A DNA stretch of 64,000 nucleotides from Zeimonas sp032027205 (lineage in GTDB: Bacteria > Pseudomonadota > Gammaproteobacteria > Burkholderiales > Burkholderiaceae_E). Below are positions 26,794 through 35,583 of this stretch, in pieces. Position numbers and translations under genes: made by a program. The stretch is from assembly GCA_032027205.1 (NCBI GenBank), contig JAVSMN010000001.1, positions 248,001-312,000 on the forward strand, in the 5' to 3' direction. Each line of letters opens with the position of its first letter. The first letter of the stretch is position 1. A model generated the notes under the pieces. That model was not told the DNA's origin. It worked only from the letters and a program-made list of their open reading frames with translations, and did no database searches.

Positions 26794-26850
26794 TGGCCCT
26801 GCCGGCACGCGCGCCTATTCTGGTACCGCGATGCAGATTTCGGAGCCGTC

Positions 26851-27345
26851 ATGAATTTCCAGGGCCAGGTCGCTCACGCGCTCGACGAGGAACACCGCAC
26901 CAACCTCGATCTGCTCGGCAAGGTCGAGCAGGCCTTTGCGCGCGCGCCGCGCACCGGCGCCAGCGGCGACCCCGATCTCGCGCGCCTGGCCGGCCAGTTC
27001 GCCCGTCACCTCGAACAAGACGTCGGACGTCACTTCGACTTCGAGGAGAACGAGTTGTTCAGCCGGCTAGCCGACGCCGGCGAAGGCGACATCGCCGAAC
27101 TGCTCGCCGAGGAACACCAGGCGATCCGCGAGGCCGCGGAAACACTGTTGCCGCTGGCGAATGCCGCCGCTGCCGGCACCCTGAACGACGCAGGCTGGAC
27201 CCAGCTGAAGGTCGGCGTCGCCGAGATGGTCGAGCGCCAGGTCGCGCACATCCAGAAGGAAACGATGGCGCTGCTGCCGGTGCTCGAAGACCTGCTCGAC
27301 GAGGAAACCGATCGCGAGCTCGCCTTCGCCTACGCCGCGGCCTGA
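26851..27345 (+). CDS. hemerythrin-domain protein
   Basis: This is a 164-residue all-helical protein. Candidate di-iron ligands are H15, H53, H61, E65/E66, H89, H133 and E137, arranged as in hemerythrin HHE domains. Single-domain hemerythrins bind oxygen or nitric oxide, or repair Fe-S damage (DnrN/YtfE/ScdA-like), although the N-terminal ScdA cysteine domain is absent. It starts about 23 bp after the predicted FNR-dependent start site. In this island it may protect oxygen- and NO-sensitive Fe-S enzymes such as benzoyl-CoA reductase. Confidence 0.85.
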   Translation: MNFQGQVAHALDEEHRTNLDLLGKVEQAFARAPRTGASGDPDLARLAGQFARHLEQDVGRHFDFEENELFSRLADAGEGDIAELLAEEHQAIREAAETLLPLANAAAAGTLNDAGWTQLKVGVAEMVERQVAHIQKETMALLPVLEDLLDEETDRELAFAYAAA

Positions 27346-27412
27346 TTCCGCGCACCGACGCATCCGCGCCGGCCTGCATTTCGCACCCCGCAGTCCCCTG
27401 CCAGGCAAACCG

Positions 27413-28429
27413 ATGCACGCTTCCTACACGCTTCGCGCCGACATCCGTCCGCTCACTGCCAGCGACCTCGAAGAGGTCGTCGCCATCGACACGGCTGTCG
27501 AAGGGCATTCGCGCCGCCCGTACTTCGAGCGGCGGCTTCAATCCGCTCGCCGCGAACCCGCACTGCACGCGCAGTTCGCGGCGATCGACGCCAAGGGTCT
27601 CGCCGGCTACATCCTCGCGCGCGTGCTCGAGGGCGAGTTCGGCCGCAGCGAGCCCGACCTTCGGCTCGAAGCCATCGGCGTCCGCGCCGACGTCCAGGGC
27701 CAGGGCATCGGGCGCGACCTGTTCGCCGCGTTGTCCGAATGGGCCAAGCGGCACGGCAGCGCGAGCCTGCGCACGCAGGCGCGCTGGAACGATCTGCCGA
27801 TGCTGCGCTGGATGAGCGCGATGGGCTTCGAGCGCGCGCCCGAACTCGTGCTCGACTGCGCGGTCCACGGCGGCGCCTACGCGCCCGAGCGCGACGACGT
27901 GGTGCTCGCCGACGCGGCCGCCTCGCCTCCGTCCGAAGTGAACTTCGGCGGAGAGGCGTCGAACGACTTCGAGCGACTGGCGCGCGACACCGCCGACGTG
28001 CGCGCGATGAACGCCGGCGAACTGCGCGACATCGTCCGCATCGACCGCGCGATCACCGGCCGCAACCGCGAGGAGTACATGGCGCACCGCTTCGCCGAGA
28101 CCACCGCAGACTCGGCGATCCGCGTATCGCTCACCGCCCGCATCGATGACGATCTCGTCATCGGCTTCCTGATGGCCCGCGTCGACCTCGGCGACTACGG
28201 ACGCACCGAATCGGTTGCCGTCATCGACACGATCGGCGTCGATCCCGCCTACGCCGGCCGCGGCGTAGGTCGCGCGCTGCTGTCGCAGTTGTTCGTGAAC
28301 CTCGGTGCCCTGCGCGTCGAGCGCGTCGAAACGAGCGTCAGCCCCGAGAATCTCGGCCTGCTCGGTTTCCTCTACGACACCGGGTTTGTTCCGTCGCAGC
28401 GCATCGCATTCGTGCGACGCTTCGACTGA
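27413..28429 (+). CDS. tandem-domain GNAT acetyltransferase
   Basis: This 338-residue protein has two GNAT domains: about 8-150 with acetyl-CoA loop VQGQGIGRDL, and about 195-335 with YAGRGVGRALL. Both halves keep the loop, so neither is obviously dead. It lies between hemerythrin and a DUF59 gene on the same strand. With the Rrf2-linked GNAT this makes two acetyltransferases within 11 kb of two aryl-CoA ligases. Protein lysine acetylation of those ligases is a testable idea; small-molecule substrates remain equally possible. Confidence 0.82.
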   Translation: MHASYTLRADIRPLTASDLEEVVAIDTAVEGHSRRPYFERRLQSARREPALHAQFAAIDAKGLAGYILARVLEGEFGRSEPDLRLEAIGVRADVQGQGIGRDLFAALSEWAKRHGSASLRTQARWNDLPMLRWMSAMGFERAPELVLDCAVHGGAYAPERDDVVLADAAASPPSEVNFGGEASNDFERLARDTADVRAMNAGELRDIVRIDRAITGRNREEYMAHRFAETTADSAIRVSLTARIDDDLVIGFLMARVDLGDYGRTESVAVIDTIGVDPAYAGRGVGRALLSQLFVNLGALRVERVETSVSPENLGLLGFLYDTGFVPSQRIAFVRRFD

Positions 28430-28459
28430 GCGAACACAACGGTTCGGAGGAAAGCGCCG

Positions 28460-28777
28460 ATGCCTTCCATGCCCGACGACGACGCCATCCGCGAGGCGCT
28501 GCGCCAGGTCGACGACCCCGAGGCGGGGATGAACATCGTCGACCTCGGACTCGTCTACAACATCGCGGTCGGCGAAAAGGCGGTCTTCATCGACATCACG
28601 ATGACCACCGCCGCCTGCCCGATGGCCGACATGATCATGGACGACGTGCGCCGCGTCGTGCAGGCCACGGTTCCCGAAGGCACCGCGGTCGAGGTCGAAC
28701 TCGTCTGGGATCCTCCCTGGACACCCGACAAGATGACCGGCTTCGCGCGCGATCATTTCGGCTGGTCGCCGAGTTGA
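28460..28777 (+). CDS. DUF59/MIP18 family Fe-S assembly-like protein
   Basis: This is a 105-residue protein with the DUF59 signature DDPEAGMNIVDLGLVYNI near residues 18-35 and the conserved cysteine in TTAACPMADMI near 55. Relatives include SufT and PaaD, which help mature Fe-S proteins. A strong ribosome site (GGAGGAAAG) precedes the ATG. Fe-S maturation would suit the neighbouring reductase and ferredoxin genes. The phenylacetyl-CoA oxygenase subunit PaaD is the other family member, but no paaABCE genes are here. Confidence 0.82.
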   Translation: MPSMPDDDAIREALRQVDDPEAGMNIVDLGLVYNIAVGEKAVFIDITMTTAACPMADMIMDDVRRVVQATVPEGTAVEVELVWDPPWTPDKMTGFARDHFGWSPS

Positions 28778-28778
28778 G

Positions 28779-29918
28779 GTGACCCGCCCCGCCGATGCAG
28801 CGCCGCGGGCGGGCCTTCCGCCCGCATGGCGCGTGCCGCTGCTGATGCTCGGCTTCGTCGGCCTGCTGTTCGGCACCGGCGCCGGGCTGGTTCGCCTGGG
28901 CTGGCCGATGCCCGACGCCGTCGTCGGCGTCGCCGCGCTGCACGGCCCGCTGATGATCGGCGGCTTCTTCGGCGTCGTCATCGCGCTCGAGCGCGCCGTC
29001 GCGATCGGCCGTTACTGGGCGTACACCGGCCCGCTGCTCGCCGGAGCGGGCGCGCTGCTCACCGCATCCGGCGCCGTGCCGGCGATGCCATGGGCCGCGC
29101 TCCTCTTCCTCGGCGGCGGCCTGGTGTTCCTCGCTGCATCGCTCGACGTGCTGCGCCGCCAGCGCGCGCTGTTCACCGTCACGCTCGCACTGGGCGCAGC
29201 CTGCTGGCCGATCGGAACCGCCCTGTGGCTCGCCGGCCATCCGATCGCCGCCGCAGTGCCGTGGTGGCTCGCGTTCCTCGTGCTGACGATCGCCGGCGAG
29301 CGCCTCGAACTTTCACGCTTCCTGCCGCCGTCACGCTGGGCGAAGGCGGCTTTCGGCGCGATCCTCGCCGCCACCGTCGTCGGGCTGGCGGGTTCGGGAG
29401 CACCATGGGGCGTGCTGCTGTTCGTCGCAGCGCTGCTTGCGCTGTCGGGCTGGCTGCTGCGCCAGGACATCGCGCGACGCACGGTGCGCGGTCGCGCGCT
29501 CACGCGCTTCATCGCCGTCTGCCTGCTGGCCGGCTATGCGTGGCTGGCGATCGGTTCGCTCGTCGCACTGCTCGCCGGCGGCTTCCTGCCGGGCACGCGC
29601 AGCTACGATGCCGCGCTGCACGCGCTTACCCTCGGCTTCGTCTTCTCGATGGTGTTCGGTCACGCGGCGATCATCCTGCCGGCGGTGCTGCGCGTCGCGC
29701 TGCCCTACCATCCGACGTTCTACCTGCCGCTCGCACTGCTGCATGCTTCGGTGACAATCCGCCTGATCGGCGACGCCGGCGCCGGCTACGGCTGGACGAA
29801 AGTCGGCGGCCTGCTCAACGCCGCCGCGCTCGCCGTGTTCATCGCGACGATGCTCAGCGCGGTCGTGCGCGGCCGGCGCTCTCGGGCGCAGGCATCGACC
29901 GGAACGGCGCGCGCCTGA
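28779..29918 (+). CDS. polytopic NnrS/heme-copper-like membrane protein
   Basis: This 379-residue protein starts at GTG, 1 bp after the DUF59 stop. It has about 10-12 helices, with histidines in LHGPLMIGGFFGVVIALERAV and LHALTLGFVFSMVFGHAAIILPAV that recall NnrS/heme-copper relatives. It is a second, divergent member of the same broad class as the 444-residue protein upstream; together they flank hemerythrin, GNAT and DUF59. A nitric-oxide-related role is plausible but not shown by any motif. Confidence 0.68.
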   Translation: MTRPADAAPRAGLPPAWRVPLLMLGFVGLLFGTGAGLVRLGWPMPDAVVGVAALHGPLMIGGFFGVVIALERAVAIGRYWAYTGPLLAGAGALLTASGAVPAMPWAALLFLGGGLVFLAASLDVLRRQRALFTVTLALGAACWPIGTALWLAGHPIAAAVPWWLAFLVLTIAGERLELSRFLPPSRWAKAAFGAILAATVVGLAGSGAPWGVLLFVAALLALSGWLLRQDIARRTVRGRALTRFIAVCLLAGYAWLAIGSLVALLAGGFLPGTRSYDAALHALTLGFVFSMVFGHAAIILPAVLRVALPYHPTFYLPLALLHASVTIRLIGDAGAGYGWTKVGGLLNAAALAVFIATMLSAVVRGRRSRAQASTGTARA

Positions 29919-29949
29919 GAAGGCGCGGGCGCGCCGAGAAAAAAGAGCG

Positions 29950-30579
29950 ATGGCCGGGGCCACCGAGTACCTGCGCTTCGTCGTCACGCTGGTCGCCGTC
30001 GTCGACCCGTTCCTCGCCGTCCCGTTCTTCATCGCCTTCACGGCGTCTATGCGCGGACCGGCGCGAAAGCAGCTTGCGCGCGCCGTCGCGATCACCGTCT
30101 TTCTCGTGCTCGTGCTGGGCGCCTTCCTCGGGGAGGCGCTGCTCGCGCTGATCGGCGCGAGCCTGCCGTCGTTTCGCGTGGGCGGCGGCCTCGTGCTGCT
30201 GCTGATGGCGCTGGCGATGCTCAACGCCGAAGTCGGCGCCGTTCGGCACACGGCCGCCGAGACGCAGGAACTGGAGTCGGGCGACGTGAGCGGCGTCGTG
30301 CCACTGGCCGTGCCGCTGCTGGCCGGGCCCGGCGCGATCAGCACGACGATCATCGCCGCCCAGGCCGGCGGCTTCCTTCACCGCATCGTGATCGTCGTCG
30401 GCATCAGCGTCGTCGCCGCGCTCACCTGGTTCGTGCTGTCGCGCGCTGAGTGGATCGCCGCGCGCATGAGCCTCACCGCGATGAACGTCGCCACGCGTAT
30501 CCTCGGCCTGCTGCTCGCCGCGATGGCGGTGCACACGATGGCCGAGGGGCTTCGGGAACTGTTTCCCGGACTGCAGTGA
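29950..30579 (+). CDS. MarC/UPF0056 family inner-membrane protein
   Basis: This is a 209-residue protein with six predicted helices and the family pattern VVDPFLAVPFFIAFT near 20-34, plus PLAVPLLAGPGAI near 120. MarC proteins have no agreed transport function. It closes this plus-strand run and is convergent with the ferredoxin gene, with only 2 bp between the stops and no room for a separate terminator. Confidence 0.88.
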   Translation: MAGATEYLRFVVTLVAVVDPFLAVPFFIAFTASMRGPARKQLARAVAITVFLVLVLGAFLGEALLALIGASLPSFRVGGGLVLLLMALAMLNAEVGAVRHTAAETQELESGDVSGVVPLAVPLLAGPGAISTTIIAAQAGGFLHRIVIVVGISVVAALTWFVLSRAEWIAARMSLTAMNVATRILGLLLAAMAVHTMAEGLRELFPGLQ

Positions 30580-30581
30580 AC

Positions 30582-30827
30582 CTACCCGTGCAACGACTCG
30601 TACTTCGCCTGCAGTTCCTCGGGCGTTTCGCGGAAGTCGGGGTGCGGGATGATGCAATCGGCCGGACAGACCAGCATGCATTGCGGCTCGTCCTCGGCGC
30701 CGACGCACTCGGTGCAGCGCGACGCGTCGATCACGTAGATGGACTCGCCAGCGGAAATCGCCTCGTTCGGGCACACCGGGCGGCAGGCGTCGCACGAGGT
30801 GCAGTTGTCGTCGATCATCAATGCCAT
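30582..30827 (-). CDS. fdx: 2[4Fe-4S] ferredoxin, electron donor of benzoyl-CoA reductase
   Basis: This 81-residue protein has cluster cysteines C9, C12, C15, C19 and C38, C41, C50, C54. The second motif has the wide CxxC-x8-CxxxC spacing and a C-terminal extension, as in Chromatium-type ferredoxins used by class I benzoyl-CoA reductases. It is the last gene of the had-to-fdx operon, 54 bp after bcrD. It would shuttle electrons from KorAB to BcrCBAD. Confidence 0.93.
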   Translation of the reverse strand: MALMIDDNCTSCDACRPVCPNEAISAGESIYVIDASRCTECVGAEDEPQCMLVCPADCIIPHPDFRETPEELQAKYESLHG

Positions 30828-30881
30828 TTCGATTCTCCTGAAGCTCCGTATCAGAATCGGTGATTGCGAAGGTCGCCGCCG

Positions 30882-31712
30882 TCAGGCGGCCTCGAGTTCG
30901 CGCAGCTTGTCGTGGCGGAACGCTCCCCACAGCGCCGCGCCGATGGCGCCCGCGTAGATCGAGTCGGGGTGGTTCACCACCTCGACGTTGACCTTCTCGT
31001 TGGCCATCTCTTCCCGGATCGCCGCGAGCAGGCCGGTGTCGAGTGCCAGGCCTCCGGTGAGCAGCGCCGTACCGTACTTCACGCCGGTGACCTTCAGCAG
31101 CTTGACGATGCGCGAGGCCATCGACAGGTGGATGCCCTTGAGGATATCCGCCGTGGCGATGCCGCGCGACACCATGTTGATGACGTCGGTCTCGGCGAGC
31201 ACCGCGCAGATCGAGCTCACCTTCTCGGGGTCCTTCGACTCCTGCGACAGCCCGCCGATCTCCTCGACGGCTACGCCGAGATAGCGCGCGATGTTCTCGA
31301 GGAACTGCCCCGAGCCCGACGCGCATTGGCTGGTCATCTTGTACGCGAGCACCTTGCCGCGCACGTCGACGTTGATTGCGCGGCCGTTCAGCGCGCCGAT
31401 GTCGACGATCGCGGTAGCTCCCGGGTGCAGGAAGACGCCGCCGCGCGCGTGCGTGGTCATCGAGTAGAAGTGGCCGGTGGCGAACTTGACGTTCTCGCCC
31501 TCGCCGGTGGTGGCGATGTAGTCGACGTCATCGAGCGACAGCCCGGCGTCGGCGAGCACGCCGTCGCGGCCCTCCTCGGCCAGTGTCATCGGGTCGCGAC
31601 GACGGATCCGCTCGCTGCGCTTGGCCAGCCATTGGGCGTTGTCGCCGTCGACGCGGAACAGCACGGTCTTGACGGCGCCCGAGCCGATGTCGATTCCGAT
31701 CGTGTAGGTCAT
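30882..31712 (-). CDS. bcrD: benzoyl-CoA reductase subunit D (ATPase)
   Basis: This is a 276-residue ASKHA-fold ATPase of the BadF/BadG/BcrA/BcrD family. The phosphate loop GIDIGSGAVKTVLF is at residues 6-19. Cysteines in SQCASGSGQF and SSICAVLAE are positioned to hold the [4Fe-4S] cluster shared between the A and D subunits. The size is normal for BcrD. It is 24 bp downstream of bcrA. Together A and D hydrolyse ATP to drive electrons to the catalytic B/C pair. Confidence 0.95.
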   Translation of the reverse strand: MTYTIGIDIGSGAVKTVLFRVDGDNAQWLAKRSERIRRRDPMTLAEEGRDGVLADAGLSLDDVDYIATTGEGENVKFATGHFYSMTTHARGGVFLHPGATAIVDIGALNGRAINVDVRGKVLAYKMTSQCASGSGQFLENIARYLGVAVEEIGGLSQESKDPEKVSSICAVLAETDVINMVSRGIATADILKGIHLSMASRIVKLLKVTGVKYGTALLTGGLALDTGLLAAIREEMANEKVNVEVVNHPDSIYAGAIGAALWGAFRHDKLRELEAA

Positions 31713-31736
31713 CTCGTTGCCTCTCGTTGCGACGGT

Positions 31737-33077
31737 TCAGACGCGCTTCTCGGCGGTCTTGCCTTCCTGCACGACGGCGCGGTAGGCGAAGGTGGCGCCG
31801 CCGAGCGCACCGGTGTAGATCGAATCGGGGTCGATGTTCAACGTGAGCTTGCCGTAGTTCTCCTCGACCAGCTCCTTGAGCGCCTTGACCGCCGCCTCGT
31901 TCTTCGCGACGCCGCCGGTGAACGTGAACTCGTCGCGGATGCCGCCCGAGCGCGCCAGGATGGACATCGCGCGCAGGATGATCGCGCGATGCAGGCCGGC
32001 CATGATGTCCTCGCGCTTGTCGCCCAGCGACAGACGATCGCGCAACTCGGCGCCGGCGAACACCGTGCACGTCGAGTTGATGCGGATCTGCTTGGTCGAC
32101 TTCATCGCCATCGGGCCCAGTTCGTGCAGCCCCATGTTCATCTCGTCGGCGATGTAGCCGAGGTAGCGTCCGCAGCCGGCCGCGCAGCGGTCGTTCATCT
32201 GGAAGCTCTCGACGATGCCGGCCGGATCGACCTGGATCGCCTTCGTGTCCTGGCCGCCGATGTCGAGCACGGTGGCCGTGTTCGGGTACATCTGGTGTGC
32301 GCCGAGCCCGTGGCACAGGATCTCCGAGCGCACGTGCTCCTTGGAGAACGGCAGGCGCGCCCGGCCGTAGCCGGTGCCGACGACGTAGGTCTCCTCCATC
32401 TCGGTGTCGAGGATGCCCTTGATCGGCGCCTCGACCTGCTTGCGTCGTGCAGCCGTCTCGGGCAGCGCGGCGAAAGTGCGCTCGAGCGCCGCCAGCAGAT
32501 GGCGGCGGATGGAGTCGCTGTATACGCGGTTCTCGACCTCGATGATCGAGCGGTCGAAGACGTTGAGCAGGTAGTCGTAGCGCGTGCCGGCTTCCTTGGC
32601 TACCGTCTCGCCGGTGGCGAGGTACTGGCTGCCGGCGATGTCGCGGAAGAAGTCGGACTTGCGCTTCGCGCCCTCGGCGAACATCGCGGGCGCCTCGACC
32701 TTGATGCGATCGAAGGTCTCGCTCAGCGCTTCGCCCACCGCCTTGGTGTCGTCGCCGAACTTGGCGGTCTCGAGGCTGCGGTTGCAGGTCTGCTCGAGGT
32801 CGTCGAGCTGCTCGAGGTACTGCTCGGCGCGGAAGTCGCGCTCGAGCTGCCCGAGGAACTTGTCGAGCGAGCCGTTCAGTGCGCCGCTGCTGCCGAGCGC
32901 GTCGCGGAACAGGTGGAAGCGGCTGTTGACGAGCGCCTCCTGCTTGGCCACCTCGGCGGCCGTGTCGTAGTTCGAGCGCGAGTTGGTGATGCCGCGCCCG
33001 AGGATGTTCTGGTTCTCGTCGATGACCACCGCCTTCGTGGTCGTCGAGCCCAGGTCGATGCCGATGAAGCAACGCAT
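31737..33077 (-). CDS. bcrA: benzoyl-CoA reductase subunit A (ATPase)
   Basis: This 446-residue ASKHA-family ATPase begins MRCFIGIDLGSTTTKAVV. Compared with BcrD it has an insert of about 170 residues (about 35-200). The cysteine motif RCAAGCGRYLG and INSTCTVFA supply the bridging [4Fe-4S] ligands, and VLDIGGQDTKAI is the second phosphate motif. The ATG at 33077 is 17 bp after the bcrB stop. Length and subunit order CBAD match the Thauera-type enzyme. Confidence 0.95.
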   Translation of the reverse strand: MRCFIGIDLGSTTTKAVVIDENQNILGRGITNSRSNYDTAAEVAKQEALVNSRFHLFRDALGSSGALNGSLDKFLGQLERDFRAEQYLEQLDDLEQTCNRSLETAKFGDDTKAVGEALSETFDRIKVEAPAMFAEGAKRKSDFFRDIAGSQYLATGETVAKEAGTRYDYLLNVFDRSIIEVENRVYSDSIRRHLLAALERTFAALPETAARRKQVEAPIKGILDTEMEETYVVGTGYGRARLPFSKEHVRSEILCHGLGAHQMYPNTATVLDIGGQDTKAIQVDPAGIVESFQMNDRCAAGCGRYLGYIADEMNMGLHELGPMAMKSTKQIRINSTCTVFAGAELRDRLSLGDKREDIMAGLHRAIILRAMSILARSGGIRDEFTFTGGVAKNEAAVKALKELVEENYGKLTLNIDPDSIYTGALGGATFAYRAVVQEGKTAEKRV

Positions 33078-33094
33078 GATCGGTGGTTCCCTTC

Positions 33095-34408
33095 TTAGGC
33101 GGCGAGCGCGGTGCGCTTCTGCTTGACCATCTGGAAGTAGCTCTCGAGCCGGTTCTTGACGTTCGCCGCCGAGAAGTAGCGCGGATCGACGAGATCGGTC
33201 TCGATGAACGCAGCCGGCTTGCCGGTGCGCTTCTCCACCTCGCGCAGGATCAGCAGCTGGCCGGCCGAGAAGCTGTTGCAGCTCTTGATCGAATTGATCA
33301 GCAGTCCATCGGCCTCGTACTCCTCGATGTACTTGCAGATCATGTCGACGCGCGACGGCAGGTTCAGGTTCGTGTAGCAGCCCAGGCAGTACTCGGCCAG
33401 CGACTCGAGCGGGTGATCCGGGTCGTGGCGGAAGCCGAAGTCGTACAGGCCGCCCACCTTCGCGTAGGTGGACGAAACGACCACCGCACCTTCCTCGTAG
33501 AACATCTTCCAGAAGTCGCGGAAGCTGGTCCAGTTCGGCGGCCCCTCGACGATCAGGCGGTACTTCTCCTCGGTCATCTCGCCGTCGGGCGTGATCGGAC
33601 CCTTGCCTTCGCGCACGCGCTGCTCGATCTCCTCGCGCAGCATCCGGTAGAACTTCGTCCCGTCCTTCGATCCGCGGAACGCCGTGAAGATCGGACCGAT
33701 GTAGTAGACAGCGCCGAAATAGCCGTCGATCGGCGACGGCCGGTTCTTGGCCGACTGCAGCACCGCGACGAGGTCTTCCTCGGCCTTGGCCGACTCCTTC
33801 ATGTACTCGCGCAGGCGATCGATGTCGAACTTCACGCCCGACACGCGCTCGAGGGTCGGGATCACCGACTCCTTGAGCTGGCGAACGACGTAGTCGCGCA
33901 TGTTCGGCGCGATCTTGCCCTCGCCCTGGTACGGCACGTGCAGCATCGTGGTCTCGCAGCCGTACTTGTGGCGGATCAGCTCGAACCACTTCATGAAAGT
34001 GAAGCAGCCCGTGTAGGACAGCAGCAGCACATCGGGCGTCGGCAGAGGATCGCCGGTGGGGCCGATCTCGCCGCCCTGCATCATGCCGAGGTCGGACTTG
34101 ACGTAGGTGCAGACGTCTTCCGAATGCCCTTCACGCTCGGCGTCCATGATGAATTTGCCCGACTTCTTGCGCATGCCGTTCTGCAGCGCGTTGGTCTCGG
34201 GCAAGCTGCGCGCGAAGTCGAAGCACATCAGCAACTCGTTCAGGTTGCCCGGAACGAAAGTCGCCGCCACCTTGCGTCCCTTCTGGTGCGCGGTGGCGAG
34301 GTCCATGTAGTTCGCGTTGATGAGCTCCTTCTGGAGCCACATCGCGTCTTCCTTCTGGACGTTCTGCGGCTTCTTCGCCGCGGCAACGGATTTGGCGGCG
34401 GTGTTCAT
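33095..34408 (-). CDS. bcrB: benzoyl-CoA reductase subunit B
   Basis: This 437-residue protein belongs to the 2-hydroxyacyl-CoA dehydratase (HgdB) family, which makes up the catalytic half of class I benzoyl-CoA reductase. Conserved cysteines occur in SYTGCFTF, CLGCYTNLN and IKSCNSFS, fitting Fe-S cluster and active-site roles. The start at 34408 overlaps the bcrC stop by 4 bp (ATGA). Together with BcrC it binds benzoyl-CoA and performs the two-electron ring reduction. Confidence 0.95.
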   Translation of the reverse strand: MNTAAKSVAAAKKPQNVQKEDAMWLQKELINANYMDLATAHQKGRKVAATFVPGNLNELLMCFDFARSLPETNALQNGMRKKSGKFIMDAEREGHSEDVCTYVKSDLGMMQGGEIGPTGDPLPTPDVLLLSYTGCFTFMKWFELIRHKYGCETTMLHVPYQGEGKIAPNMRDYVVRQLKESVIPTLERVSGVKFDIDRLREYMKESAKAEEDLVAVLQSAKNRPSPIDGYFGAVYYIGPIFTAFRGSKDGTKFYRMLREEIEQRVREGKGPITPDGEMTEEKYRLIVEGPPNWTSFRDFWKMFYEEGAVVVSSTYAKVGGLYDFGFRHDPDHPLESLAEYCLGCYTNLNLPSRVDMICKYIEEYEADGLLINSIKSCNSFSAGQLLILREVEKRTGKPAAFIETDLVDPRYFSAANVKNRLESYFQMVKQKRTALAA

Positions 34409-35583
34409 GCGGCGCTCCACAGTTTGATCGAGTCGGCGAAGGTGCCGGCCTGCTCGCGGATCGGGGCCATCTGGCCGGTGTTCTCGGCGTACTTGAACGC
34501 CGTGTACGGAATCTTCTGCTTGGCGAGCACGTCCTGCAGCATCGGGCGCTCGAGCAGCGCCGGGTCACAGAACGACGGCGCGGCGAAGATGACGCCCTCG
34601 GCGTTGCCTTTCTTCACCTGCTTGAGCAGGAACTGGCCCTTGTCCTCGCGCTTGGCGTCGTACTTTGCGGCGGTGGACGCCGAGCGATGCAGGAACGCCT
34701 TCGACAGCTCCTCGAGCGGTTTGCCGACGGTGGGCACGTCGTCGAGAAGCCAGCGCGTGACGAGCATGAAGTCGTCGTCGACGATGTAGCAACCGGCCAT
34801 CTCGATCGACTTGATCAGGTTCAGCGGAGGCTGCTCGCAGAACGAGCCGTTGATCACGATGCGCGCGTTGTCGCGCTTGGGACGCGCCACGGCGTCGGTC
34901 GCGGCGAGGTAGTCACGCACGAGCTGCGTGTGCTCCTCGGGCGGCAGCACCATGCCCGCGCGCAGGATCAGGTACACCTCCGAAGTGGGCGCCTGCCACG
35001 GCTTGGCCGCGCGATACGCGTAGAGATCGGCGATGGCCCGTCGGTTTTCGTTGTAGACGGCGATCGACGCGTCGAGCTCGGCGTCGGTGATCGGCTTGCC
35101 GCGCAGCTTGCCGAGGTCCTCGCGCAGGACTTCGAGTTCCTGCACGTAGAAGCGCCCGCCGACCTCGTCCTCGTAGTTCTGCGGAACGTCGAAGTAGCGG
35201 ACGTACTTGTCCTTGAACATCAGCTGCCACATGCCCGACAGGTTGCGGATCACGTCGCAGATCGACGGGAACATCATTCCGTCGAGGCAGTCGAGCCGGC
35301 CGGTGAGCCCGAGCTCGATGGTCGAGCGCGGAATGCGGCAGATGTAGCTCTGGTAGTAGGCATCGCCCTGGATCACCTCGAGCTGGTCGCCCCCGCCGAG
35401 GATCCCCACCGGCAGCATGCCGGCAGCGTGGATCAGCTCGCGCGGCACGTAGATCGGCATGTAGCCGATTGCCTTGCGGCCCGGCACGGCCGCTTTCCAT
35501 TGCTTGACGGCGGTGAAGTCGAGGTCATCGAACAGCGTCTGGCAACGCTCGACGATCGCCTGTACAGGATTTGCGGTTGTCAT
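34405..35583 (-). CDS. bcrC: benzoyl-CoA reductase subunit C
   Basis: This is a 392-residue HgdB-family subunit pairing with BcrB. Conserved segments include GYMPIYVPRELIHAAGMLPVGI near 42-63, SYICRIPRSTIE with a cysteine, and NGSFCEQPPLN and APSFCDPAL cysteines. The ATG at 35583 overlaps the dch stop by a single base (TGATG), a strong coupling sign. The family as a whole also contains dehydratases; the CBAD order and the dch/oah/had neighbours fix the reductase assignment. Confidence 0.95.
   Translation of the reverse strand: MTTANPVQAIVERCQTLFDDLDFTAVKQWKAAVPGRKAIGYMPIYVPRELIHAAGMLPVGILGGGDQLEVIQGDAYYQSYICRIPRSTIELGLTGRLDCLDGMMFPSICDVIRNLSGMWQLMFKDKYVRYFDVPQNYEDEVGGRFYVQELEVLREDLGKLRGKPITDAELDASIAVYNENRRAIADLYAYRAAKPWQAPTSEVYLILRAGMVLPPEEHTQLVRDYLAATDAVARPKRDNARIVINGSFCEQPPLNLIKSIEMAGCYIVDDDFMLVTRWLLDDVPTVGKPLEELSKAFLHRSASTAAKYDAKREDKGQFLLKQVKKGNAEGVIFAAPSFCDPALLERPMLQDVLAKQKIPYTAFKYAENTGQMAPIREQAGTFADSIKLWSAA

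Noticed and set aside
28460..28777. DUF59 protein as PaaD of an aerobic phenylacetyl-CoA epoxidase
   Set aside because: No paaA, paaB, paaC or paaE gene is nearby and the context is anaerobic.
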